Part shown: positions 7,537-14,359 of the stretch, piece by piece
Layout of the letters: each line of letters opens with the position of its first letter
Position numbering within the stretch: position 1 is the first letter of the stretch
Assembly (NCBI GenBank): GCA_964539745.1
Contig: CAZIJU010000059.1
Location: forward strand, 1-21,990
From: DSNY01 sp964539745
Lineage (GTDB): Bacteria; Pseudomonadota; Gammaproteobacteria; Burkholderiales; Burkholderiaceae_F
Length of the DNA stretch: 21,990 nucleotides
Direction of reading: 5' to 3'
Made by a program: the position numbers and the translations under genes
Notes under the pieces: generated by a model
Told to the model about the DNA's origin: nothing
The model's input: only the letters and a program-made list of their open reading frames with translations
The model's database searches: none

Positions 7537-9225
7537 TCAGTACACCGGCGTCTCGCGGTACGTTCCCCACAAGCCCTTGAGCCGCTCGACGATATCGCCC
7601 ATCGTCGCGCCGTTTTTCACCAGCTCGATCGTGATCGGCATGAGGTTGCTGCGCTCGTCCTTCGCCACTTCGACGAGCTGCATGAGCAGTTGTTGGACCT
7701 TTGCGTTGTCGCGCTCGCGCCGAACGCGTTGCGTGCGCGCGATCTGGCGGTCGGCGGTGGTCCGGTCGTACGGGTGCACGTCGATATCGACGTGCGGCTC
7801 CTCCTCGACGAAGCGGTTGACGCCGATCACCGGCTTGTCGCCCGACTGCTTGCGCAACGCGGTTTCGTAGGCGAAGTCGGCGATGTGCTTCTGGAACCAG
7901 CCCTGCTCGATCAGCTTGATCGTGCCGCCGCGCTCGTCGATCTCGCGCAGGATGTCGAAGATGCGGCGCTCGTATTCGGTCGTCAACGACTCGACGAAGT
8001 AGCTGCCGCCGAGCGGATCGACGACGTTGGCGACGTTCGACTCCTCGGCGATGATCTGTTGCGTGCGCAGCGCCAGTTTCATCGCGTCCTCGGTCGGGAT
8101 CGCGAAGGCCTCGTCGTAGCCGTTGGTGTGCAGCGACTGCGCGCCGCCGAGCACGGCGGCGAGCGCTTGCAGCGTCGTGCGGACGATGTTGACCCGGTGC
8201 TGTGGCTTGGTCAGCGTGGCGGCGGCTGTCTGGCAGTGGAAGCGCAGCCGCATGCTGTCCGGGTTGCGCGCGCCGAAGCGCTCGCGCATGATCTTCGCGT
8301 AGCAGCGGCGCAGCGCGCGGAACTTGGCGATCTCCTCGAAGAAATCCCCCTGCGAGACGAAGAAAAACGCGAGCCTGGGCGCGAACTCGTCGACGTGCAT
8401 GCCGGTCTTCAGCACTTCTTCGACGTACACGATCAGATTGGCGAGCGTGAACGCCGCTTCGTGCAGCGGCGAGGCGCCCGCCTCCGAGATGTGATAACCG
8501 GAGATGTTGATCGGGTTGTAGCGCTTCAGGTTGCGGGCGCAGTACGTGATGATGTCGCGCACGATGCGCACGCTCGGCGCGATCGGGTAGATGTACTCCT
8601 TCTGCGCCATGTACTCCTTCAGGATGTCGGCCTGCACGGTGCCCGACAGCTTGTTGAGGTCGTACCCGCGCTTTTCCGCGAGCGCGACGTACATCGCGAG
8701 CAGGATCCACGCGGTCGGGTTGATCGTCATCGACACCGAGATCTTCTCGAGGTCGATGCCGTCGAACAATGCCTCCATGTCGGCCAGCGTGTCGACCGCC
8801 ACGCCTTCGCGACCGACCTCGCCGTCGCTCATCGGATGGTCGGAGTCGTAGCCCATCAGCGTGGGCATGTCGAAGTCGGTCGAAAGGCCCGTCTGCCCCT
8901 GCGCTATCAGGTACTTGAAGCGCTTGTTCGTGTCCTCGCCGGTGCCGAAGCCGGCGATCTGCCGCATCGTCCAGATGCGGCCGCGGTACATCGTTGGGTA
9001 GGGCCCGCGCGTGAATGGATAGCGGCCGGGCAGGCCGATGTCTTCGGGCGGCGTGTCGGCGACATCGGCCGCCGTGTAGACGCGCTTGACCGGGATATCC
9101 CCGCTCGTGAAGAACTGCGCGCGGCGTTCTGGTTGCTTTTTCAGGAACGCGGCGAGTTCGTGTGTCTGCCAGTCGCGCAACTCGCGTTGCAGCTTCGCGA
9201 GCGTGGTCGGGTCAAGCGGACTCAT
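7537..9225 (-). CDS. hcmA: 2-hydroxyisobutyryl-CoA mutase, large (substrate-binding) subunit
   Basis: This adenosylcobalamin-dependent acyl-CoA mutase subunit is 562 residues from ATG 9225, a start inside the last codons of meaH (14-base overlap); the 31-residue upstream extension is meaH sequence. The general mutase motifs are present: YPFTRGPYPTMYRG (69-82), GYHISEAG with Tyr244-His245, and HCQT near the middle. The specificity residues are not those of methylmalonyl-CoA mutase. Ile90 in MRQIAGF replaces Tyr89, Asp117 in STDFDMPT replaces Ala116, and Gln208 in YMAQKEYIYP replaces Arg207. Ile90, Asp117 and Gln208 are the HcmA residues reported for 2-hydroxyisobutyryl-CoA mutase of Aquincola, with identical numbering. 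The expected reaction is 2-hydroxyisobutyryl-CoA to (S)-3-hydroxybutyryl-CoA, with B12 bound on the separate HcmB subunit. Pivalyl-CoA or isovaleryl-CoA could be side substrates. Confidence 0.92.
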   Translation of the reverse strand: MSPLDPTTLAKLQRELRDWQTHELAAFLKKQPERRAQFFTSGDIPVKRVYTAADVADTPPEDIGLPGRYPFTRGPYPTMYRGRIWTMRQIAGFGTGEDTNKRFKYLIAQGQTGLSTDFDMPTLMGYDSDHPMSDGEVGREGVAVDTLADMEALFDGIDLEKISVSMTINPTAWILLAMYVALAEKRGYDLNKLSGTVQADILKEYMAQKEYIYPIAPSVRIVRDIITYCARNLKRYNPINISGYHISEAGASPLHEAAFTLANLIVYVEEVLKTGMHVDEFAPRLAFFFVSQGDFFEEIAKFRALRRCYAKIMRERFGARNPDSMRLRFHCQTAAATLTKPQHRVNIVRTTLQALAAVLGGAQSLHTNGYDEAFAIPTEDAMKLALRTQQIIAEESNVANVVDPLGGSYFVESLTTEYERRIFDILREIDERGGTIKLIEQGWFQKHIADFAYETALRKQSGDKPVIGVNRFVEEEPHVDIDVHPYDRTTADRQIARTQRVRRERDNAKVQQLLMQLVEVAKDERSNLMPITIELVKNGATMGDIVERLKGLWGTYRETPVY

Positions 9226-10198
9226 GCGGGTACTCCCTGCGGATCGCGTTCGCCACGAGTTCGCGGGCGAGCGAATACGGATCGCCTTCGCGTCCGGCCA
9301 GACGTCGCGCGAAAGCACTCTGTAGCGGGCCGGCCGCGCGGTCGAACGCTTCGAGCAGAAGCGTCTGGGCGGTCTTGTACAGCCGGAACTCTGCGATCTT
9401 CTGCCGGCGCGCGCGTCCGAGTTCGCTGTCGCGCGAGGCGACGCGATGCCCCTCGATTGCGGCGAGCAGCTCGTCGAAGCCTTCGCCGCTGACGGCGCTC
9501 GTCCCGATGACGGGGACGCTCCAACCGGCGCGCGCGCCCGAGGCTGCGCCCAGTGCGATCATGTTCTTCAGGTCCATCAGCGTGCGCTGCGCGTCGCTGC
9601 GGTCGCATTTGGACACGACGTGGATGTCGGCGATCTCGAGCACGCCGGCCTTGATCGCCTGGATCTCGTCGCCGAGTCCGGGCGCCGACACGACGATCGT
9701 CGTGTCCGACGCGCGCGCGATCTCGACCTCGTCCTGGCCGACGCCGACCGTTTCGATCAGGATCGTGCGGTAGCCGGCGACGTCGAGGATGTCGCACGCA
9801 TCCAGCGCCGCCCGCGCCATGCCGCCAGTGGCACCGCGCGTGGCCATGCTGCGGATGTAGATGCCCGGGTCGGACGCGACTTCGCTCATGCGGATGCGGT
9901 CGCCCAGAATTGCGCCGCCCGAGTAGGGGCTCGAAGGATCGATCGCGACGATGCCGACGCGCTCGCCGCGCTCGCGCAGCCGCCGCGCAAGCCGCGCCAC
10001 CAGTGTGGACTTGCCGCTGCCGGGCACGCCGGTGATGCCGATCACGTGCGCGGCGCCGGCGCGGTGGTAGATCGCCGCCAGTGCGGCGCGCGCCTCGGCC
10101 GCGCCGGCTTCGGCGCGCGAGATCAACCGGCCGATCGCGCGCGGCTCGCCGGCCGTGACCCTCTCGATCAGCGCGGTCGAAGCCACATACCCGCTCAT
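9212..10198 (-). CDS. meaH: MeaB/ArgK-type P-loop GTPase, chaperone of the B12 mutase
   Basis: G proteins of this family (MeaB, MMAA) protect and reload B12-dependent acyl-CoA mutases; the version that accompanies 2-hydroxyisobutyryl-CoA mutase is called MeaH. The 328 residues show a Walker A motif GVPGSGKST (57-65), the DPSSPYSGGAILGDRIRM segment, the Walker B/switch region ETVGVGQDEVEIA, and SKCD at the position of the base-specificity motif, which is usually NKxD. The ATG at 10198 overlaps the hcl stop by 4 bases (ATGA) and the 3' end overlaps hcmA by 14 bases, so it is embedded in the operon. It should act in the cytoplasm on HcmA/HcmB. The Ser in place of Asn in the fourth G motif is unusual. 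Confidence 0.92.
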   Translation of the reverse strand: MSGYVASTALIERVTAGEPRAIGRLISRAEAGAAEARAALAAIYHRAGAAHVIGITGVPGSGKSTLVARLARRLRERGERVGIVAIDPSSPYSGGAILGDRIRMSEVASDPGIYIRSMATRGATGGMARAALDACDILDVAGYRTILIETVGVGQDEVEIARASDTTIVVSAPGLGDEIQAIKAGVLEIADIHVVSKCDRSDAQRTLMDLKNMIALGAASGARAGWSVPVIGTSAVSGEGFDELLAAIEGHRVASRDSELGRARRQKIAEFRLYKTAQTLLLEAFDRAAGPLQSAFARRLAGREGDPYSLARELVANAIRREYPHESA

Positions 10199-11631
10199 GC
10201 GCGTCCCGTCGCCTCGAGCTGCGCGCGCATCGTGCGGAACACCTCGCGATCGTCGATCACGCGGCGCGCCTTGAAGTCGGTGCGCGGCAGCGCGCCGGGC
10301 GCGACGATCTCGACGCGCGCACGCACGCCCAGCACGGTCTGCAGCTTGTGCGCGACCTCCGCGCGGAAGACTTCGATCGCCGCGGCGCCGGCGCGATGCA
10401 GATCCTCGGTGGGTTCGACCCGCAGCAGCAGTTCGTCCATCGCCGCCTCTCGCGTGATGACGATCCGATGCTCGCCGCCGTAGTGCGGGATCTGGTTCAG
10501 CGCCGCGTCGATCTCGCTCGGGTAGATGTTCTCGCCGCGGATCGTGAACATGTCGTCGATGCGGCCGAAGATGCCTTGCGGCAACCGCGGGTAGGTCCGG
10601 CCGCAGGGATTCGGCCCGTCGACCCATTGCGTGAGATCGCCCGACAGCAGCCGGATCATCGGCTGGCTGGTGCGCTCCAGGTGCGTGTACACCGGCGTGC
10701 CGCGGCTGCCGTAAGGCACGCGCCGCATCGTCGCGGGGTCGCACACCTCCGTGTAGACGACGTCCTGCCAGCACAGCATGCCCGGCGTTTCGGCGCTGCC
10801 GGCGACGTTCATCCACGGCGACATCTCCGCCATCGAACCGCAGTCGATCACCTGTGCGCCGTACAAGGATTCGATGCGATCCTTGACGCCGGGCACCGAG
10901 GCGCCCGGCTCGCCGGAAAAGAACAGGACCTTCAGTCCGAAGTCGCGCGGATCGAGCTTCTCCTCGCGCGCGACCTCGGCCAGATGGATCGCGTAACTCG
11001 GCGTGCCGTAGAACGCCTTCGGCTTCATCAGGTGCAACCACTGCACGAGCCGCGCGCTCATGCCGGGCGCACCGGCGCCGAACGGAAACGCCTTCGCGCC
11101 CAGCCGCTCCGCGCCGGCGAGCGCGCCCCAGCTTCCCATGTACAGGCTGAAGACCGCGGCGATGCAGATCAGGTCGCCCGGCCGCAACCCCATGCCCCAC
11201 ATGATTCGCGCGTGCGCGTTGGCGATCGCGCGCCAGTCGTCGCGTCCGATCGCAAACGCCGTGGGCCGCCCGGTCGTGCCGCTGGTGCCGTGGACGTGGA
11301 AGACCTCGGACTCCGGCACGCACAGGTAATCGCCGAAGGGCGGGTGCGCGGCCTGCGCTTCGCGCAGGTCCTGTTTGCGGACCACGGGCACCTTCTGCTC
11401 GAAGTCCTCCAGCGTTCGGAGCTGCTCGGGGTGGAAGCCCGCCGCGTCCCATCTGCGACGGTAAAACGGGGCGTGCTCGTACGCGTAGCGGCAGACGAGC
11501 TTCAGCCGTTCGAGGATCGCGCGCTCGCGTTCGGCGGGCGGCATCGTTTCCCGGCGCGGAAACCAATGGCGGCTGTCCGCCGGCGGCAGGTAGTGTTCGT
11601 CGTAGGCGGGGGGCCAGGACCACGCTTCCAT
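10195..11631 (-). CDS. hcl: acyl-CoA ligase of the phenylacetate-CoA ligase family, probable 2-hydroxyisobutyrate-CoA ligase
   Basis: An AMP-forming ligase of 478 residues. It has the phosphate-binding loop GTSGTTGRPT (115-124), FFSGEPGAS and GSMAEMSPW in the substrate/adenylate core, GRIDDMFTIRGENIYPSEID at the hinge (with aspartate and the adenosine-contacting region), and a C-terminal lysine in RTDFKARRV. The fold class is PaaK, but its place inside the hcm operon, between the B12 subunit and the mutase chaperone, points to activation of 2-hydroxyisobutyrate to its CoA thioester, as known for Aquincola HCL, a PaaK-family enzyme. None of the ring-opening phenylacetate genes (paaABC and others) is present. 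GAGG lies about 5 bases before the ATG, inside the hcmB 3' end, and only 7 bases separate the two genes. The substrate is inferred from context, not from recognised pocket residues. Confidence 0.85.
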   Translation of the reverse strand: MEAWSWPPAYDEHYLPPADSRHWFPRRETMPPAERERAILERLKLVCRYAYEHAPFYRRRWDAAGFHPEQLRTLEDFEQKVPVVRKQDLREAQAAHPPFGDYLCVPESEVFHVHGTSGTTGRPTAFAIGRDDWRAIANAHARIMWGMGLRPGDLICIAAVFSLYMGSWGALAGAERLGAKAFPFGAGAPGMSARLVQWLHLMKPKAFYGTPSYAIHLAEVAREEKLDPRDFGLKVLFFSGEPGASVPGVKDRIESLYGAQVIDCGSMAEMSPWMNVAGSAETPGMLCWQDVVYTEVCDPATMRRVPYGSRGTPVYTHLERTSQPMIRLLSGDLTQWVDGPNPCGRTYPRLPQGIFGRIDDMFTIRGENIYPSEIDAALNQIPHYGGEHRIVITREAAMDELLLRVEPTEDLHRAGAAAIEVFRAEVAHKLQTVLGVRARVEIVAPGALPRTDFKARRVIDDREVFRTMRAQLEATGRA

Positions 11632-11638
11632 GTGCGCC

Positions 11639-12046
11639 TCAACGCGGACCGCGTTCGGCGACGAGCCGCCGCAACGTGTCGACGATCGCCTGCGGCGGCG
11701 TGTCCTGCAGCATCACTTCGCGCACACCCATCCGTTTCAGCGCCGCGACGTCGTCGTCGGGCATCACGCCTCCGGCCACGACGATGATGTCGTCGGCCTT
11801 GCGCTCGGCGAGCAGCTTGAAGATCTTCGGAAACACCGTGAGCTGCACGCCCGACAGCAGGCTCACGCCCAGCACGTCGACGTCCTCCTGGATCGCCGTG
11901 GTGACGACCTCGTCGGGCGTGCGGTGCAGACCGGAGTAGATGACGTCCATGCCGGCGTCGCGCAGCGCGCGCGCGACGACCTTGACGCCGCGGTCGTGGC
12001 CGTCGAGCCCCACCTTGGCGAGCAGGACGCGGATCGGTGTCTCCAT
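11639..12046 (-). CDS. hcmB: 2-hydroxyisobutyryl-CoA mutase, small B12-binding subunit
   Basis: A 135-residue cobalamin-binding domain, first gene of the minus-strand operon. The base-off/His-on motif is DGHDRG (Asp15, His17, Gly20); further B12-contact motifs are VSLLSG in the middle and VVAGGVMPDDD towards the end. It corresponds to the C-terminal domain of fused methylmalonyl-CoA mutases, here as a separate chain, as in HCM and ICM. The start is ATG 12046 (METPIRVLLAKVG); an in-frame extension to 12163 would run across the promoter and into the divergent regulator and is rejected. It acts with HcmA as a heteromeric mutase. The HCM assignment comes from HcmA and the operon; HcmB alone would not distinguish HCM from ICM. 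Confidence 0.92.
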   Translation of the reverse strand: METPIRVLLAKVGLDGHDRGVKVVARALRDAGMDVIYSGLHRTPDEVVTTAIQEDVDVLGVSLLSGVQLTVFPKIFKLLAERKADDIIVVAGGVMPDDDVAALKRMGVREVMLQDTPPQAIVDTLRRLVAERGPR

Positions 12047-12048
12047 GT

Positions 12049-12077
12049 TTGTTCGAATTCCGTATTCCGTATACGAT
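12049..12077 (+). promoter_or_regulatory. candidate sigma70 promoter for the GntR gene
   Basis: TTGTTC (12049-12054) and TACGAT (12072-12077) are spaced by exactly 17 bases and read towards the regulator gene, whose ATG is about 70 bases further on. The match to TTGACA/TATAAT is moderate (3 of 6 and 4 of 6). A minus-strand promoter for hcmB must lie in the same 101-bp gap; TTTACA on that strand (12084 down to 12079) is a possible -35 box, with no convincing -10. Confidence 0.45.
12057..12075. promoter_or_regulatory. candidate GntR/FCD operator in the divergent promoter
   Basis: CGTATACG (12068-12075) is a perfect 8-base palindrome with the GTATAC core typical of many FadR/FCD-type GntR operators. 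It is preceded by a tandem repeat ATTCCGT ATTCCGT (12057-12070) whose second copy overlaps the palindrome. The block lies between hcmB and the GntR gene and overlaps the candidate -10 box of the latter, so one bound repressor could control both directions. Confidence 0.5.
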
Positions 12078-12147
12078 ATGTAAAGTCTGAGCGCCGGCCG
12101 CCGTGCTGTCAACCCGACGGCTCGGCCGGACACCGATCGGAGTAACG

Positions 12148-12828
12148 ATGCGATCTTTGTCACGCCAGAAAACGCTCGTCGAACAGGCCTACCGAGCGAT
12201 GCTCGATGCGATCTGCGACGGCACGTTCAAGCCGGGGGAGCGCCTGACGCAGGACGAGATCGCCGCGCGCCTGAACGTTTCGCGCCAGCCGGTGATGAGC
12301 GCGCTCGCTTTGCTGAAGAGCCAGGGATTCCTGCAGGATGCGGGGCGCCGCGGGCTGGCGGTCGCGCCGATCGACCCGGCGCGGTTCGAGGCGATCTATC
12401 AGCTCCGGTCGGCCGTCGAACCCCTCGCAGTGCGGCTGGCGACGGCACGAACGACGGCATCCGACGCGGCGCGCGGGCGCCAGCTGGTCGAGCAGGGCAA
12501 ACGGCTGGCCGCCTCGGGCGATGCCAGGGCGATCCTGCAGGCCGACGTCGACTTTCATGCGTGGATTTACGCGCTGTCGGGCAATCCGCTGATCGCCGAG
12601 ACGATGCAGTTGAACTGGCAGCATCTGCGCCGCGCGATGAGTGAAGTGTTGCGACGGCCGGCGATGACGAAGCCGGTCTGGGAGGAACACGGGCGGATCG
12701 TCGAGGCGATGGCCGCGGGCGATGCCGATCGCGCCGCCCAACTGATGTACGACCACATCGTCGTCGCCTATCGGCGCGTCCGCCCGCAACTGGAGCCGGA
12801 TCAGCCGACGGCTCGCGCCGCGGCTTAG
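12148..12828 (+). CDS. GntR-family transcriptional regulator, FCD subfamily
   Basis: A 226-residue regulator. The N-terminal winged helix-turn-helix (about 10-75) has the GntR signature PGERLTQDEIAARLNVSRQP followed by ALALLKSQGFL. The C-terminal all-helical FCD ligand domain has the usual metal/ligand site residues Asp133, His137, His181 and His203. The start is ATG 12148 with GGAG 5 bases upstream; an in-frame ATG at 12103 lies in the promoter region and has no ribosome site. It is transcribed divergently from hcmB with a palindrome between, which suggests that it controls the 2-hydroxyisobutyrate operon, perhaps with the hydroxy acid or a CoA ester as effector. FCD regulators often sense small carboxylic acids. 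The target and ligand are inferred. Confidence 0.9.
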   Translation: MRSLSRQKTLVEQAYRAMLDAICDGTFKPGERLTQDEIAARLNVSRQPVMSALALLKSQGFLQDAGRRGLAVAPIDPARFEAIYQLRSAVEPLAVRLATARTTASDAARGRQLVEQGKRLAASGDARAILQADVDFHAWIYALSGNPLIAETMQLNWQHLRRAMSEVLRRPAMTKPVWEEHGRIVEAMAAGDADRAAQLMYDHIVVAYRRVRPQLEPDQPTARAAA

Positions 12829-12942
12829 CGGCACCGGGCTTTGGGCGCGCCGCGTGCCGGCCGTCCCAGCAGGACAGCGCCGGCGCGTAGCGCGTGAGGT
12901 GGCTTCGGCGCCCCGCGCGCCGGGCATGCATCGCACGCCCAA

Positions 12943-12948
12943 TACAAT
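12943..12948 (+). promoter_or_regulatory. -10 box TACAAT before the DUF455 gene
   Basis: TACAAT fits the sigma70 -10 consensus at 5 of 6 positions and lies in the 142-bp gap after the GntR gene. If used, transcription would start near 12955, which would exclude the ATG at 12947 as start of the next gene and favour GTG 12971. Confidence 0.4.
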
Positions 12949-12970
12949 GCGGCCGATTGCGATTCAGATC

Positions 12971-13780
12971 GTGACGTCCTCGAATCTCGAACTGCGCCGC
13001 GCCGCACTCGCGGCGCTGCGCATTGCCGAGCCGGCCAGCAAGCTCGCGGCGGTCGATTCGCTTGCGCGCGCCGCGCCCGAACCCGATTCGACGCTCGCGC
13101 TCGCCGAGCCAGCGGGCGTTCCAGGCCGTCCCGACCGGCCCGTGCTGGTCGCGCCGGCCGCGGTCGCGCTGCGTGACGCTGCGACCGCCGAAGGACGCGC
13201 GGCGCTGCTGCATGCGCTGGCGCACATCGAATTCAACGCAGTCAATCTGGCGCTGGACGCAATCTGGCGTTTCCCCGAAATGCCGCGCGCGTACTACTTC
13301 GACTGGCTGCGCGTCGCGGCCGAAGAGGCATTGCATTTCCGGCTGCTGTGCGAACGGCTCGCCACATTGGGTCGAGCCTACGGCGACTTCCCGGCGCACG
13401 ATGGCCTTTGGGAGATGGCGCGCAAGACCGCGGGCGACGTCCTGGCGCGCATGGCGCTGGTGCCCCGCACCCTGGAGGCGCGCGGGCTCGACGCGTCGCC
13501 GCAGGTGCGCGCGAAATTCGCCGCGGTCGGGGACGAAGCCTCGGCGGCGGTCGTCGACGTCATCCTGCGCGACGAAATCGAACACGTTGCGATCGGCAAT
13601 CGCTGGTTCGCCTGGCTCTGCGCCCGTCGTGGCGTGCCGGTCGGGGCGACTTACGAGCGGCTCTGCCGCGAGCATGCGGCACCGCGGCTGCGCGGCCCGC
13701 TGAATCTGGCCGCCCGGCGTGCGGCCGGGTTCGGCGAGGACGAGCTGGCGGCGATGATGCGAACTCGGCCGGGGTCCTAG
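12971..13780 (+). CDS. DUF455 (COG2833) ferritin-like protein
   Basis: A 269-residue, mostly helical protein of the DUF455 family, which has a ferritin-like four-helix bundle. Candidate di-iron ligands are Glu87 in AHIEFNAVNLALD, Glu119 and His122 in EEALHF, and Glu202 and His205 in DEIEHV, the spaced E...ExxH...ExxH pattern of this superfamily. The reaction and partners are not established. The start is uncertain. GTG 12971 gives the N terminus SNLELRRAAL, where conservation appears to begin, and follows a TACAAT -10 box. ATG 12947 and ATG 12926 are in-frame alternatives, and none has a clear ribosome site. It is separated from gntR by 142 bases and does not look part of the hcm system. Confidence 0.8.
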   Translation: MTSSNLELRRAALAALRIAEPASKLAAVDSLARAAPEPDSTLALAEPAGVPGRPDRPVLVAPAAVALRDAATAEGRAALLHALAHIEFNAVNLALDAIWRFPEMPRAYYFDWLRVAAEEALHFRLLCERLATLGRAYGDFPAHDGLWEMARKTAGDVLARMALVPRTLEARGLDASPQVRAKFAAVGDEASAAVVDVILRDEIEHVAIGNRWFAWLCARRGVPVGATYERLCREHAAPRLRGPLNLAARRAAGFGEDELAAMMRTRPGS

Positions 13781-13847
13781 CGCACCTTTGGTGTCTACCA
13801 TCATCCAGCGGCGTGCATCATCCGATAAGCGATGCGTGGGGGCACGA

Positions 13848-14231
13848 ATGCCGGGACTGACGGATGCGGTGCGCGATCGGCTGCGGACGATACTGAAGAT
13901 CCGCAGGCCGAGGTCATTGCCGCGCCGAGGGCCGAAGCCGGGCGTGGGCGCCAAGATCTTCAAGGACAACGTGCGGATGACCGTTCAGGCCGGAATGAGC
14001 CATGAGCTGTGGCGCTGGTTGCAGGAGCAGGGCTGGCGCGAGGTCCAATTCCGGCCGGACCGGCGCAGATATCGCGACGTTCCCTCCGCCTGGGTCACCC
14101 GCTTGATCGACAGCGCGCCGGACGAACGCGCGGCGGTGCTCGAAGCCGCGATCGCGCAGGCGGTGGACCGCAGCGAACTGCGGGCGCCGCCGGCGGATAC
14201 AGCACCTCCGGCTGCGCCACAATCCGACTGA
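13848..14231 (+). CDS. uncharacterised protein, first of two tandem paralogs
   Basis: A 127-residue cytoplasmic protein with no signal peptide or membrane segment. The first 45 residues are very basic (RLRTILKIRRPRSLPRRGPKPG). A conserved block of 73 residues follows (GAKIFKDNVRMTVQAG to AAIAQAV), containing a tryptophan-rich centre (ELWRWLQEQGWREV) and a tyrosine/arginine strand (RRRYRDVPS). The tail is Pro/Ala rich. The conserved block is 39 of 73 identical, without gaps, to the product of the gene at 14360-14737. The ATG at 13848 is preceded by GGGGG 5 bases upstream and gives a length close to the paralog; an in-frame GTG/ATG extension to 13788 is possible. I do not recognise the family. 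It may bind nucleic acid, judging only by charge. Confidence 0.75.
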   Translation: MPGLTDAVRDRLRTILKIRRPRSLPRRGPKPGVGAKIFKDNVRMTVQAGMSHELWRWLQEQGWREVQFRPDRRRYRDVPSAWVTRLIDSAPDERAAVLEAAIAQAVDRSELRAPPADTAPPAAPQSD

Positions 14232-14286
14232 CCGGCGAGGTTCGCGCGCCCGGCGGCGCGTCATCCGTTCGTCATGACCGCCAAGT

Positions 14287-14305
14287 GATCCCGGTTTGCG
14301 GGATC
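14287..14305. repeat. perfect 7-bp hairpin between the paralogs
   Basis: GATCCCG (14287-14293), a 5-base loop, and CGGGATC (14299-14305), followed by GTTTCCC. It lies in the 128-bp gap between the two paralogous genes. It could be a weak terminator of the first or an operator for the second; a possible -10 box TAGATT follows at about 14327. GAGGAG stands 6 bases before the second paralog's ATG. Confidence 0.4.
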
Positions 14306-14359
14306 GTTTCCCTGCGGTGCGGTCGGTAGATTGTTCTCCTGAATCGACGAGGAGAGCGA

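Noticed and set aside
7448..8710. Long minus-strand frame of 420 residues inside hcmA
   Set aside because: It is a low-complexity Arg/Ala/His reading in the wrong frame of a well-supported gene.
7537..9225. Annotation of the B12 mutase as methylmalonyl-CoA mutase
   Set aside because: The residues that bind the free carboxylate of methylmalonyl-CoA (Tyr89, Arg207) are replaced by Ile90 and Gln208, and Asp117 is present, as in 2-hydroxyisobutyryl-CoA mutase.
9212..11623. A single 803-residue minus-strand frame that would fuse the meaH product to a long N-terminal region
   Set aside because: The N-terminal part is an arginine-rich out-of-frame reading of hcl. The meaH protein begins at ATG 10198 with a 4-base overlap, and hcl itself is intact in another frame.
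10195..11631. Phenylacetate degradation gene paaK
   Set aside because: The family is right, but no other paa genes are present and the gene is translationally linked to a 2-hydroxyisobutyryl-CoA mutase operon, so that acid is the better substrate guess.
12047..12163. N-terminal extension of hcmB by 39 residues
   Set aside because: It would translate through the divergent promoter and palindrome into the gntR start. ATG 12046 gives the normal B12-domain N terminus.
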